Assembly: GCA_045579045.1 (NCBI GenBank)
Contig: JAZNLL010000027.1
Coordinates: 1-64,000, forward strand
Direction: 5' to 3'
Length of the DNA: 64,000 nucleotides
Source: Avoscillospira sp045579045
Lineage (GTDB): Bacteria; Bacillota; Clostridia; Oscillospirales; Oscillospiraceae
Positions 1-8,137 of this stretch are shown piece after piece (the first letter of the stretch is position 1; each line of letters begins with the position of its first letter). Position numbers and translations under genes: made by a program. The notes beneath the pieces were generated by a model, which saw only the letters and a program-made list of their open reading frames with translations, did not search any database and had not been told where the DNA came from.

Positions 1-3000
1 TCGGAGTCGAGAGAAACTTCGATCGATGCCAGCTTGCCTTCCAGAATGGTGGGCTCTTCGGGAGCCATTTCTTTCCAAACTGCCAACTGATAACCGTTCC
101 AAGTGCCGGCTGCGGCATCGTAGGCTTCACTGTCCGTCCAGTCGGTCATGCCAGGGATGTAGTAGAGAGTGGTCATATCTGCATCAAAAGCATCGTTTCC
201 AATGCTGGGAGCATTGCCTTCAAAGGTCACCTTTTCCAGACTGCCGCAGCCGTCAAACGCATAGTCTCCGATTGTTTCCACACTTGCAGGGATCGTCACT
301 TCTGTCAGATTTCTGCAATTGTAGAACGCATCCATTCCGATGGAGGTCACACTGCCGGCAATGGTCACTTCCGTCAGGTTAACGCACATGAGGAATGCGC
401 TGTTGCCAATGGAGGTCACACCGTCTTCAATGACAACGGAACCGATACTGCGGCGATCGTCATACCACGGGGCATCAGTCGTATAGTTTGCCATGTCACC
501 GCTGCCGTAGACGGTCAGAACGCCGTCGTTGGTCAGTCTCCACTTGGCGCTGCCGCAGTCACCGGCAGAACGGATATTGTCCAACACCACGTATGCATCT
601 GCTTCCGTAAGGATCAGGCAGCCTTCTCCGGCTGTCAGACCGGAGGCAGTATAGCCGTTGCGGTTGACGGTCAGTGCCTTGGTCACGGTAACGGCTTCCT
701 CGCTGTTGTCCACCAGATCAACCACTCCGTCTGCAGCTGCAACGGCTGCGGACAGGGTCTTATAATAAATATTGCCGACCTTGGCTGCATACCGTTCCGT
801 CACATAGGACGCTTCGGTAACGATGAAATTGTAGTTGGGATGAGCAACCAGACCGGTGGCAGTGTAGCCGTTGCGGTTGACCGTCAGGTTCTTGTTCACG
901 ATAACAATTTCCCTGCTGTTGTCCACCAGATCTACCACACCGTCTGCAGCCGCAACGGCTGCGGACAGGGTCTTATAATAAACATTGCCGACCTTGGCTG
1001 CATACCGTTCCGACACATAGGCTTCATCCGTAATGATGAAATCGTAGTTGGGATCGGCAGTCAGACCGGAGGCGGTACAGCCGTTTCGGTTGACGGTCAG
1101 GTTCTTGTCCACGGTGACGGATTCCGCAGTATCCATCAACAGTTCAATAACAGCGTTATTTTCGGCAGCTTCAACGGCATCGCTCAAGGTGCCGTAGAGG
1201 ACATCACCGATCTTTGCCACGCAGATATCGCTCCAGACAGCCAGCTTATAGCCATTCCATGTGCCTGCATCGGCATTGTAGACTTCGCTGTCGGTCCAGC
1301 CGGACATGGAGGGGTCATAATAGAGGGTAACTTCCTTTTTGCTGAAGGCTCCGTTGCCCACGGTAGGTGCGCTGCCCTCAAAGTACACAGCAGTCAGGCC
1401 GCAGTCATCGAAGGCATATTCTCCGATTCCCGTTACACGGGCAGGGATCGTTATACTTTCCAAAGCGGCACAGCTGCAGAAGGCTTCTGTACCGATGGAC
1501 TGCAATGTACCGGGAAGCACCACTTCCTCAATGGCATTGCACATGAGGAATGCGCAGTCACCGATAGAAGTCACACCTTCTTCAATGACCACCTTCCCAA
1601 TGGATCGGCGATGGGAATACCAAGGCGCTCCGGAGGTGTAATCGCTTATTTCACCGGTGCCGGAGATAAACAGAATGTTATCTTCTGTCAGTACCCAAAT
1701 CAGATCATCTCCGCAAGTTCCGGATGCAACAATCCTGCTGCCGACCGCATAACACTCTTCCGTGATAATTAGTTCGAGGTCTTTGCTTCCAGACAGACCG
1801 GACGCTGTATAGCCATTACGATAGATAACGACATTCTTATCTAAAATTATTTCGTCACTACTGTTGTCCACCATTTGAATAATTCTGTTATCTGCGGCAA
1901 CAATGGCAGCAGACAGAGTCTTGTAGTAGCAATTTCCGATTTTGGCTGCATATCGAACACTCTTGTATTCCACATTTGTAGTGACAAAATCGTAATTCAT
2001 ATTCACTACCAATTTGGACGCGGCAAAGCCATTGCGTTTGATAGTCAAATTCTTTTCGATTTTGACTTCTTCGTCGGAATCCATCAACAAGTTGATGGTA
2101 TCGTTATTTTGGGCAGCTTCAACGGCATCGGACAAGCTTTTAAAATAGGTTTCGCCGATTTTAGCTGCATATCGTTTTGTCACATATTCCGTCTCTGTCT
2201 CAACAATTTCATAATTCACATTAGCTGTTAAACCAAAAGCCGTATATCCGTTACGATTGATTGTCAGGCATTTTGAAATGGAGATGGCTTCGTTGCTGTC
2301 TTTCAACAGGTCAATAATGCTGTTTTCTTCTGCAGCCTCAACTGCCTTAGATAATTTAACATAAAGTCTATCTCCGATTTTCGCAACACAACCATCTTCC
2401 CAGAGCGCAATTTTATATCCATTCCATGTGCCAGCAGATGGATTGTAAGAATTGCTAGTCGTCCAGCCGATAGTATCAGGAAGATAGTACAGTGTAACGC
2501 TGGTCGGGAATGACGGGTATCCTGATGCAGAAGTAACCGAAGGTGCATTACCCTCAAAATTGATTTTTTTAAGATTTTGGCAGCCAACAAAAGCACCACT
2601 ACCAATGCTCGTCACGCTGTCAGGAACTGTCACTGATGACAATCTATAACAACTACCAAACGCATTAATTCCGATAGTTGTTACACTATCAGCAATTATC
2701 ACTGCGGTTAAGTCTTCACAACCAGAGAACGCTCCTTCAACGATGGTTTTCACTCCATTAGGGATGATGTATCCGCCGTATCTACCTGCGGGATAAGCAA
2801 TTAATTTTTCCATATCCTTACTGAAAAGCACACCAGATATATCGCAAAAGCTTTGATTTGCAGACGCAACGTTGATCGAATACAAAGACGGACAGCCACC
2901 GAACGCATAAACACCAATGTTTGTCACACTGTTGCTGATCGTCACGGAAGTCAACCTGTCGCAGTAAGAGAACGCATCGTCACCAATACGCTTCACGCTA

Positions 3001-3653
3001 TTTGGCAATGTCACAGAAGAGAGGTTGTCGCAGTTATTGAACGCATTATTGCCAATACTAGTCACACTATCGGGAAACGTCACAGAAGAAAGTCGGATGT
3101 TATGAAACGCATAATTGCCAATACTCGTTACGCTTTTTCCAAGTGTCACAGATGCTAGTCTTTCGCAGTAATAGAACGCATAATTACCAACACTCGTCAC
3201 GCCGTTACCAATCGTCACGGAAGTTAGGCTGGAGCATTTCTGAAACGCATAATCACTAATTTTCTTCACACTGTCAGGGATCGTCACTGAGGTCAAGGCA
3301 GTACAATCTGCAAACGCATAACTGCCAATGCTCCCTACACTATTTCCAAGCGTCACAGATGCTAGTCTTTCGCAGTAATAGAACGCATAATTACCAATGC
3401 TCGTCACGCTGTTGCCGATGACAATTCTTTTAATGGAACTGCGGTTGCTGTACCATGGCAGCGAACTCGAAGAATAATTCTTCATGGCACCGCTGCCGGA
3501 AATGGTCAGGGTGCCCGCATCGTCCAACGTCCATGTGAGGTTCGTGCCGCAGGTACCGTAGTCCACCGTAGCCGCAGAGGCACGGAGCACCAGGCAGCCC
3601 AGAAGGACGGACAGCACAAAGGCAAGGAGCAGAATTCTTCTGATTTTTTTCAT
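1..3653 (-). CDS. BspA-like leucine-rich-repeat surface protein (3' end outside window)
   Basis: Partial gene: starts at ATG 3653 behind GGGAGAG and stays open for at least 1,217 codons to the left edge. Residues 1-27 are a signal peptide (MKKIRR, hydrophobic core, ASA/AT cleavage), so the product is exported. BspA/LRR_5 repeats of about 23 residues (consensus like SVTSIGxYAFxxC) fill roughly residues 60-380, return at 670-760 and again at 1045-1155. Between them are two blocks (about 420-635 and 810-1015) of a different repeat of about 70 residues, built on 'AAKIGxxYYKTLSxAVxAA' followed by 'NLTVNRNGYTASGL'. LRR_5 proteins are usually surface adhesins or binding proteins; ligand and anchor cannot be seen because the C terminus is missing. 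Positions 1800-3400 are visibly richer in A/T than 1-1780, suggesting a mosaic gene. Confidence 0.88.
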   Translation of the reverse strand, partial: MKKIRRILLLAFVLSVLLGCLVLRASAATVDYGTCGTNLTWTLDDAGTLTISGSGAMKNYSSSSLPWYSNRSSIKRIVIGNSVTSIGNYAFYYCERLASVTLGNSVGSIGSYAFADCTALTSVTIPDSVKKISDYAFQKCSSLTSVTIGNGVTSVGNYAFYYCERLASVTLGKSVTSIGNYAFHNIRLSSVTFPDSVTSIGNNAFNNCDNLSSVTLPNSVKRIGDDAFSYCDRLTSVTISNSVTNIGVYAFGGCPSLYSINVASANQSFCDISGVLFSKDMEKLIAYPAGRYGGYIIPNGVKTIVEGAFSGCEDLTAVIIADSVTTIGINAFGSCYRLSSVTVPDSVTSIGSGAFVGCQNLKKINFEGNAPSVTSASGYPSFPTSVTLYYLPDTIGWTTSNSYNPSAGTWNGYKIALWEDGCVAKIGDRLYVKLSKAVEAAEENSIIDLLKDSNEAISISKCLTINRNGYTAFGLTANVNYEIVETETEYVTKRYAAKIGETYFKSLSDAVEAAQNNDTINLLMDSDEEVKIEKNLTIKRNGFAASKLVVNMNYDFVTTNVEYKSVRYAAKIGNCYYKTLSAAIVAADNRIIQMVDNSSDEIILDKNVVIYRNGYTASGLSGSKDLELIITEECYAVGSRIVASGTCGDDLIWVLTEDNILFISGTGEISDYTSGAPWYSHRRSIGKVVIEEGVTSIGDCAFLMCNAIEEVVLPGTLQSIGTEAFCSCAALESITIPARVTGIGEYAFDDCGLTAVYFEGSAPTVGNGAFSKKEVTLYYDPSMSGWTDSEVYNADAGTWNGYKLAVWSDICVAKIGDVLYGTLSDAVEAAENNAVIELLMDTAESVTVDKNLTVNRNGCTASGLTADPNYDFIITDEAYVSERYAAKVGNVYYKTLSAAVAAADGVVDLVDNSREIVIVNKNLTVNRNGYTATGLVAHPNYNFIVTEASYVTERYAAKVGNIYYKTLSAAVAAADGVVDLVDNSEEAVTVTKALTVNRNGYTASGLTAGEGCLILTEADAYVVLDNIRSAGDCGSAKWRLTNDGVLTVYGSGDMANYTTDAPWYDDRRSIGSVVIEDGVTSIGNSAFLMCVNLTEVTIAGSVTSIGMDAFYNCRNLTEVTIPASVETIGDYAFDGCGSLEKVTFEGNAPSIGNDAFDADMTTLYYIPGMTDWTDSEAYDAAAGTWNGYQLAVWKEMAPEEPTILEGKLASIEVSLDS

Positions 3654-3760
3654 AAATGATCTCTCCCAGAGGTTTTTCTTTTAGTCTATCACACATATAC
3701 AGGTTTTTCCACAATAAATATCCCCCCGCACAGCAAGGTTGCAGGATAAAAGTAGTCACA

Positions 3761-3800
3761 TAAAAAACAACCGCGTCCTGTTGGACGCGGTTGTTTTTTT
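3761..3800 (-). terminator. Rho-independent terminator of the Val T-box operon
   Basis: A perfect 13-bp stem (AACAACCGCGTCC at 3766-3778, partner 3783-3795) with a 4-base loop is followed on the minus strand by TTTTTA. It lies just past the dehydrogenase stop codon and ends the seven-gene operon. A T-run on the plus side may make it bidirectional. Confidence 0.9.
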
Positions 3801-3805
3801 GTTGT

Positions 3806-4837
3806 TTAGCGATAGATGAGGGACTCGGCATAGCGGGTGGCGATGACGCCTTCGGGCTCGCCGGTCTTCTTGGACTCGGAGAGGATGTGCTCGATGGAGT
3901 TGTAGATGTTGTCGACCTTCTCCAGAACAGCTTCCTTGTTGTAGGGGCCGTCCACTTCAGCTGCAGCATTGATGACACCGCCGCCGTTGATGACGAAGTC
4001 GGGAGCATAGTAGATGCCGCGAGCCTTCAGAGCGATACCGGAAGCATCGTCCAGAATCTGGTTGTTGGCGCCGCCGGCAACGGCCTTGCACTTCAGCATG
4101 GGAATGGTGGTGGGGTTCAGGATGGCGCCCATAGCGTTGGGAGAGAAGATATCGCATTCCTGAGCCATGATCTGCTCGGTGGGAACCACAACAGCGCCGA
4201 ACTCTTCGGCAGCCTTGTCAGCCATAGCCTTGTTGCTGCGGTTTGCAACGATCAGCTTGGCACCGCTCTCATGGAGCAGACGGCACAGGTCATAACCGAC
4301 CTTGCCCAGACCCTGCACAGCAATGGTCAGGCCTTCCAGATCGTCACGGCCCAGAGCCACCTTAGCGGTAGCCTTGATGCCCTGCCAGACACCGCGAGCG
4401 GTGAAGGGAGAGGGATCGCCGCTGTTCATGGGCAGACCGCAGATGTGCTTGGTCTTGCGCAGCATGACCATAGCGTCATCACAGGTGGTGTTGACGTCTT
4501 CAGCGGTGATGTAATCGCCGCCCAGATTGTTGACAGCTTCACCGAAGGCTTCGAACATAGCCTCGGTCTTCTGGGAAGGATCGGCAATGATGACGCCCTT
4601 GCCGCCGCCGTGAGGCAGGCCTGCAACTGCGTTCTTGTGGGACATGCCGCGGGACAGACGCAGAACATCAAACAGAGCGTCGTCGTAGCTGGCATAGGGG
4701 AACAGACGGCAGCCGCCGATGGCAGGGCCGAGATTGGTGTTATGTACAGCGATAATAGCCTTCAGACCGGCCTTCTCGTTGTTGACAAACAGAACTTTCT
4801 CGTGGCGGTAGTTGCTCATTTCAGTCATTGCATTCAT
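3806..4837 (-). CDS. Leucine/valine/phenylalanine dehydrogenase family (Glu/Leu/Phe/Val dehydrogenase)
   Basis: 343 aa. NAD(P)-dependent interconversion of a branched-chain 2-oxoacid plus ammonia with the L-amino acid. The N-terminal half has 'GPAIGGCRLFPY' and the substrate/catalytic lysine motif 'GLPHGGGKGVI' (near residue 80); the C-terminal Rossmann domain has the GLGKVG nucleotide loop (near residue 175). Length matches leucine dehydrogenases (about 345-365), not the roughly 450-residue glutamate dehydrogenases. Start ATG 4837 is preceded by GGAGG at 9 bases. It is the last gene of the operon that begins at the Val T-box, directly behind the four oxidoreductase subunits. This supports a role in reductive amination of the 2-oxoacid they make. 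Leu versus Val versus Phe preference cannot be read from sequence. Confidence 0.88.
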   Translation of the reverse strand: MNAMTEMSNYRHEKVLFVNNEKAGLKAIIAVHNTNLGPAIGGCRLFPYASYDDALFDVLRLSRGMSHKNAVAGLPHGGGKGVIIADPSQKTEAMFEAFGEAVNNLGGDYITAEDVNTTCDDAMVMLRKTKHICGLPMNSGDPSPFTARGVWQGIKATAKVALGRDDLEGLTIAVQGLGKVGYDLCRLLHESGAKLIVANRSNKAMADKAAEEFGAVVVPTEQIMAQECDIFSPNAMGAILNPTTIPMLKCKAVAGGANNQILDDASGIALKARGIYYAPDFVINGGGVINAAAEVDGPYNKEAVLEKVDNIYNSIEHILSESKKTGEPEGVIATRYAESLIYR

Positions 4838-4875
4838 AATATAAAACCTCCAAAATATAAATTGGGTTTTCGAAC

Positions 4876-5412
4876 TTAGTGATATTCTTTACCCATCGTC
4901 AGAGCCTTCATGTTCAGCTCCACGAGAGCAGCCTTCTTGGGGGGAACCATGCTGCTGACAACAGCTTCTGTGCCTTCAAAGGACAGCTCGCTGCTATTCT
5001 GCAGCACATGACCCACAAGGATCATATTGGCAAGGGTGGCAATGCCTTCATCTTTTGCCATCTGGGTGGCAGGAATGTAGAACACTTCCACGTCGGTACG
5101 CTCAACCTTTTCGTTGATCAGGGCACTGTCCACATAGATCTGACCGCCGGGAACAACGGCGTTCACATATTTCTGCAGAGAGGGCAGGTTCATTGCGATC
5201 AGCACATCGGGATTGGTGATAATGGGAGAACCCACAGGGGTCTCAGACAGGATCACGCTGCAGTTGGCGGTGCCGCCTCGCATCTCGGGACCGTAGGAAG
5301 GAAGCCAGGAGACCTGCAGATCTTCCTTCAGACCCTTGTAGGCCAGAAACTTACCGGCAAACAGAACACCCTGTCCGCCGAAGCCGGCAATGAGGATTTG
5401 CGTCGTTTTCAT
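4876..5412 (-). CDS. 2-oxoacid:ferredoxin oxidoreductase, gamma subunit (VorC/KorC type)
   Basis: 178 aa, usual length for the gamma domain of pyruvate/ketoisovalerate-type oxidoreductases. The N terminus 'ILIAGFGGQGVLFAGKFLA' is the family signature, followed by 'PSYGPEMRGGTANCSVI' (about residues 38-54). The gamma subunit helps bind CoA in the complex. Its ATG at 5412 overlaps the beta-subunit stop by one base (TAATG), indicating translational coupling. Placed between beta subunit and dehydrogenase in the Val T-box operon, so the complex is more probably a 2-oxoisovalerate (VOR) than a 2-oxoglutarate (KOR) enzyme; the sequence alone does not settle this. Confidence 0.88.
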   Translation of the reverse strand: MKTTQILIAGFGGQGVLFAGKFLAYKGLKEDLQVSWLPSYGPEMRGGTANCSVILSETPVGSPIITNPDVLIAMNLPSLQKYVNAVVPGGQIYVDSALINEKVERTDVEVFYIPATQMAKDEGIATLANMILVGHVLQNSSELSFEGTEAVVSSMVPPKKAALVELNMKALTMGKEYH

Positions 5413-6167
5413 TACTTTTCCTCCTTTGCAGCACTTCTGTCCTTATAGACACCGATGGGATAATAAGGCAGCATATCACTTTCCACCCACTCCAATGCCT
5501 TCTGGGGAGTCATGCCCCAGTTGGTGGGACAGGCAGAGACCACTTCCACCAGAGAGAAGCCCTTGCCCTCGATCTGGTTCTGGAATGCCTTTTTGATGGC
5601 CTTCTTGGCATTGTTGACATTCTTCACATTGTTGACTGCCACACGGGTCACATACTCAGGGCCTTCCAGAGTAGCCAGCATCTCGCAGACACGGATGGGC
5701 CAACCGCAGTGGTTGACGTCGCGTCCGTAGGGAGAAGTCTGGGTCACCTGACCGGGCAGGCTGGTGGGAGCCATCTGACCGCCGGTCATGCCGTAAATGG
5801 CATTGTTGACGAAGATGACGGTGATATTTTCATTTCTGGCTGCGGAATGGACAGTTTCTGCCATACCGATGGAAGCCAGGTCGCCATCGCCCTGATAGGT
5901 AAAGACGATATTTTCGGGACGGCAGCGCTTGATGCCGGTGGCAACAGCGGGCGCTCTGCCGTGGGGTGCCTCGATCATATCGCAGGCGAAATAATCGTAA
6001 GCCATAACGGCACAGCCAACAGGTGCAACACCGATAGCCTTGCCTTCGATGCCCAGCTCATCGAGAGCTTCAGCGACCAGACGGTGGATAATACCGTGAG
6101 GGCAGCCGGGGCAGTAATGGAAGGGCGCATCCGTCAGGGACTTGGGTTTCTGAAAAACAACTGCCAT
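5412..6167 (-). CDS. 2-oxoacid:ferredoxin oxidoreductase, beta subunit (thiamine-diphosphate binding)
   Basis: 251 aa. Carries the ThDP-binding catalytic half of the complex: 'FHYCPGCPHG' near residue 18 and the ThDP/Mg motif 'TYQGDGDLASIG' followed by 'NNAIYGMTGGQ'. Start chosen at ATG 6167, two bases after the alpha-subunit stop, because AAAGGAG lies 9 bases upstream; a longer in-frame start at 6215 would overlap the alpha gene. The reaction is reversible: oxidation of a 2-oxoacid to acyl-CoA plus CO2 with reduction of ferredoxin, or reductive carboxylation of the acyl-CoA. The T-box in front of the operon favours the carboxylating direction (inference). Confidence 0.9.
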   Translation of the reverse strand: MAVVFQKPKSLTDAPFHYCPGCPHGIIHRLVAEALDELGIEGKAIGVAPVGCAVMAYDYFACDMIEAPHGRAPAVATGIKRCRPENIVFTYQGDGDLASIGMAETVHSAARNENITVIFVNNAIYGMTGGQMAPTSLPGQVTQTSPYGRDVNHCGWPIRVCEMLATLEGPEYVTRVAVNNVKNVNNAKKAIKKAFQNQIEGKGFSLVEVVSACPTNWGMTPQKALEWVESDMLPYYPIGVYKDRSAAKEEK

Positions 6168-6168
6168 C

Positions 6169-7230
6169 TCAATACACTCCTTTCTGTGCGTTCCGCAGAG
6201 ATTCGAGAACCTCATCGGGGCTGGGGATCATGCCGCCTGCACGGTTGCACAGACCAACGGGCTTCTTACAGTCGGTGGCCAGACGGACATCTTCGATCAT
6301 CTGACCCATGCTCAGCTCCACGCTGACAAAGCCATTGACCTTCTCTGCTGCTGCAGCCAGAGCCTTCTTGGGGAAGGGCCACAGAGTGATGGGACGGATC
6401 AGACCGGCCTTGATGCCCTCTGCTCTTGCAGCAACAACTGCGTTCTTTGCCACGCGGGAAGCAATACCGAAGGCCACGACGCAGATTTCGGCATCTTCCA
6501 TCATGTACTCTTCCCACATAGGCTCGTTCTCTTCCACAACGGCATACTTTTCAAACCGTTCGAAGTTCTTGGCTTCCAGCTCATCGGGCTTGAGGTACAG
6601 AGAGTTGACGATGTTGTGCTTTCTGGCGCACTCGGTACCGGTCAGAGCCCAGGGCTTTTCATAGGTATTGACTTCAGCATCCTCGAAGGAGATGGGCTCC
6701 ATCATCTGACCGATGGTGCCGTCTGCCAAAATCATAGAAATCATGTTGTATTTATCAGCCAGATCAAAACCCTTGATGGTCAGACTGGCCATTTCCTGCA
6801 CGGAGGCAGGTGCCAGAACGATCATTCTGTAGTCGCCGTGACCGCCGCCCTTGGTGGCCTGGAAGTAATCGGACTGAGAAGGCTGGATGCCGCCCAGACC
6901 GGGGCCGCCGCGCTGGACATTGACCACGAATGCGGGAACATCGGAACCGGCGATATAGCTGAGGCCTTCAGCCTTCAAAGAGATACCGGGGCTGGAGGAA
7001 GAGGTCATGACACGGGTGCCGGTAGCGGCTGCGCCGTAGACCATGTTGATAGATGCGATCTCACTTTCCGCCTGCAGGAACACACCGCCGATCTTGGGCA
7101 GCTTCTTTGCCATATAAGCAGCGATCTCTGTCTGAGGGGTAATGGGATAGCCAAAGTAGTGACGGCAACCGGCACGGATGGCCGCTTCGGCGATGGCCTC
7201 GTTGCCTTTCATAAGTACGCGTTCTGCCAT
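6169..7230 (-). CDS. 2-oxoacid:ferredoxin oxidoreductase, alpha subunit
   Basis: 353 aa. N-terminal pyrimidine-binding domain ('GNEAIAEAAIRAGCRHYFGYPITPQ') and the conserved 'SSPGISLKAEGLSYI' and 'VQRGGPGLGG' segments (residues about 75-115) identify the alpha subunit of the VOR/KOR family; C-terminal domain II contains 'AFGIASRVAKNAV'. Strong site AAGGAGG seven bases before ATG 7230, 12 bases after the ferredoxin subunit. Subunit order delta-alpha-beta-gamma is that of four-subunit archaeal and clostridial oxidoreductases. Substrate probably branched-chain 2-oxoacids because of the leucine-dehydrogenase partner and Val T-box. Cytoplasmic, oxygen-sensitive complex. Confidence 0.9.
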   Translation of the reverse strand: MAERVLMKGNEAIAEAAIRAGCRHYFGYPITPQTEIAAYMAKKLPKIGGVFLQAESEIASINMVYGAAATGTRVMTSSSSPGISLKAEGLSYIAGSDVPAFVVNVQRGGPGLGGIQPSQSDYFQATKGGGHGDYRMIVLAPASVQEMASLTIKGFDLADKYNMISMILADGTIGQMMEPISFEDAEVNTYEKPWALTGTECARKHNIVNSLYLKPDELEAKNFERFEKYAVVEENEPMWEEYMMEDAEICVVAFGIASRVAKNAVVAARAEGIKAGLIRPITLWPFPKKALAAAAEKVNGFVSVELSMGQMIEDVRLATDCKKPVGLCNRAGGMIPSPDEVLESLRNAQKGVY

Positions 7231-7242
7231 AATTTGACCTCC

Positions 7243-7449
7243 TTACTTTTCCACGGTGATGATGCAGTCGGGGCACATGGTGGCACAGAAACCACAACCG
7301 ACGCAGCTTTCTGCATCCTTCATCACGGCCGGGGAATAACCCTTTTTGTTGATGGATCCGGTGTCGATGGTCAGACAGCCCTTCTTACAGGCGCTGACAC
7401 ACAGGCCGCAGCCTTTGCACAGATCGGTGTTGAATGTGAGCTTTGGCAT
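7243..7449 (-). CDS. 2-oxoacid:ferredoxin oxidoreductase, delta subunit (2x[4Fe-4S] ferredoxin)
   Basis: 68 aa with two CxxCxxCxxxC clusters: 'CKGCGLCVSACKKGC' (residues about 11-25) and 'CVGCGFCATMCPDC' (about 48-61). It passes electrons between the ThDP site and external ferredoxin. AGGAGG seven bases before ATG 7449. First of the four subunit genes; all four are present, so the enzyme should be complete. Confidence 0.92.
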   Translation of the reverse strand: MPKLTFNTDLCKGCGLCVSACKKGCLTIDTGSINKKGYSPAVMKDAESCVGCGFCATMCPDCIITVEK

Positions 7450-7469
7450 TCTAATTCCTCCTAAACTGA

Positions 7470-8135
7470 TTACGTAGGTAAATCAAAATATTTTTCCTGC
7501 AGTTCCATGGAAAGCACAAGGCCGTCCAGTTTTCGGGCAACTTCTGCGGTTGCTGCATGCATCCACAGGGGCAGACCGGACAAACGGCAGAGGGAATTCA
7601 GTTTCTCTCCGGCACCGGTGACCGTTTCACAGGTGGTCTCCGGACCCAGATTGGTGTTGTGTACGATGCAGGTGAACTTCATTCCGCAGGCAGCTTCGAT
7701 CTCACGCATCACTTCCAGGGCTTCTTCCGCCGTGGTTGTCAGAGGACGGCAGAAGTTGACCACAAAGGCCATGCGATAGTTATTCTCCTCCAGAATGAAG
7801 GGGGTAAATCTGCCAAGGGCATAGGCACCACGGTCATCGCCGCCGATGTCCATAACACCGTAGGTGCTTTGATCCTGCACCAAGCGGTAGCTCTCAGCAG
7901 GCAATGCCGGCAGATCCACATTGGTATTGGCAAACTTGGGAGAGATCAGATCCACACCGGCCTGCTCCAGCACCTTGGCGCTGTCCTTGGTGCGGAAATA
8001 GGGATTGACGATATCCAGATCGGCAATGCAGACCTTCTTCCCCTCCCCTGCCAGCTGCAGGGCATAGTTGACGGCAATGTTGGTCTTGCCGCTGCCATAA
8101 TGACCTGCGAACAGAGTCAGTCGTTTGTGTTCCAT
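7470..8135 (-). CDS. P-loop ATPase of the MinD/ParA/CobQ class, function unknown
   Basis: 221 aa. Walker A 'FAGHYGSGKTNIAVNYA' at the N terminus, then 'VCIADLDIVNPYFRTKD' (deviant Walker A-type/switch I region) and 'GVMDIGGDDRG' (Walker B/switch II). It resembles nucleotide-binding proteins that stand next to 2-oxoacid oxidoreductase genes in anaerobes; no role is known to me. ATG 8135 lies just after the ligase stop; an in-frame GTG at 8141 overlaps that stop (GTGA) and is an alternative start. There is no clear ribosome site, so translation is probably coupled. It sits between ligase and ferredoxin subunit in the Val T-box operon. A part in assembling or gating the oxidoreductase is a guess. 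Confidence 0.75.
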   Translation of the reverse strand: MEHKRLTLFAGHYGSGKTNIAVNYALQLAGEGKKVCIADLDIVNPYFRTKDSAKVLEQAGVDLISPKFANTNVDLPALPAESYRLVQDQSTYGVMDIGGDDRGAYALGRFTPFILEENNYRMAFVVNFCRPLTTTAEEALEVMREIEAACGMKFTCIVHNTNLGPETTCETVTGAGEKLNSLCRLSGLPLWMHAATAEVARKLDGLVLSMELQEKYFDLPT

Positions 8136-8137
8136 GA

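Noticed and set aside
840..1772. 310-codon plus-strand frame within the leucine-rich-repeat gene
   Set aside because: It is antisense to a clear repeat protein in frame with its signal peptide; its repeats simply mirror the LRR and KIGD repeats.
1..3413. Regular repeats in the left 3.4 kb considered as a CRISPR array
   Set aside because: Repeats are 69-base protein-coding units without unique spacers and translate to LRR motifs.
3806..8135. Operon read as amino acid fermentation (2-oxoacid oxidation to acyl-CoA and ATP)
   Set aside because: Not excluded chemically, but control by a Val T-box and the presence of an AMP-forming ligase at the front fit biosynthesis better.
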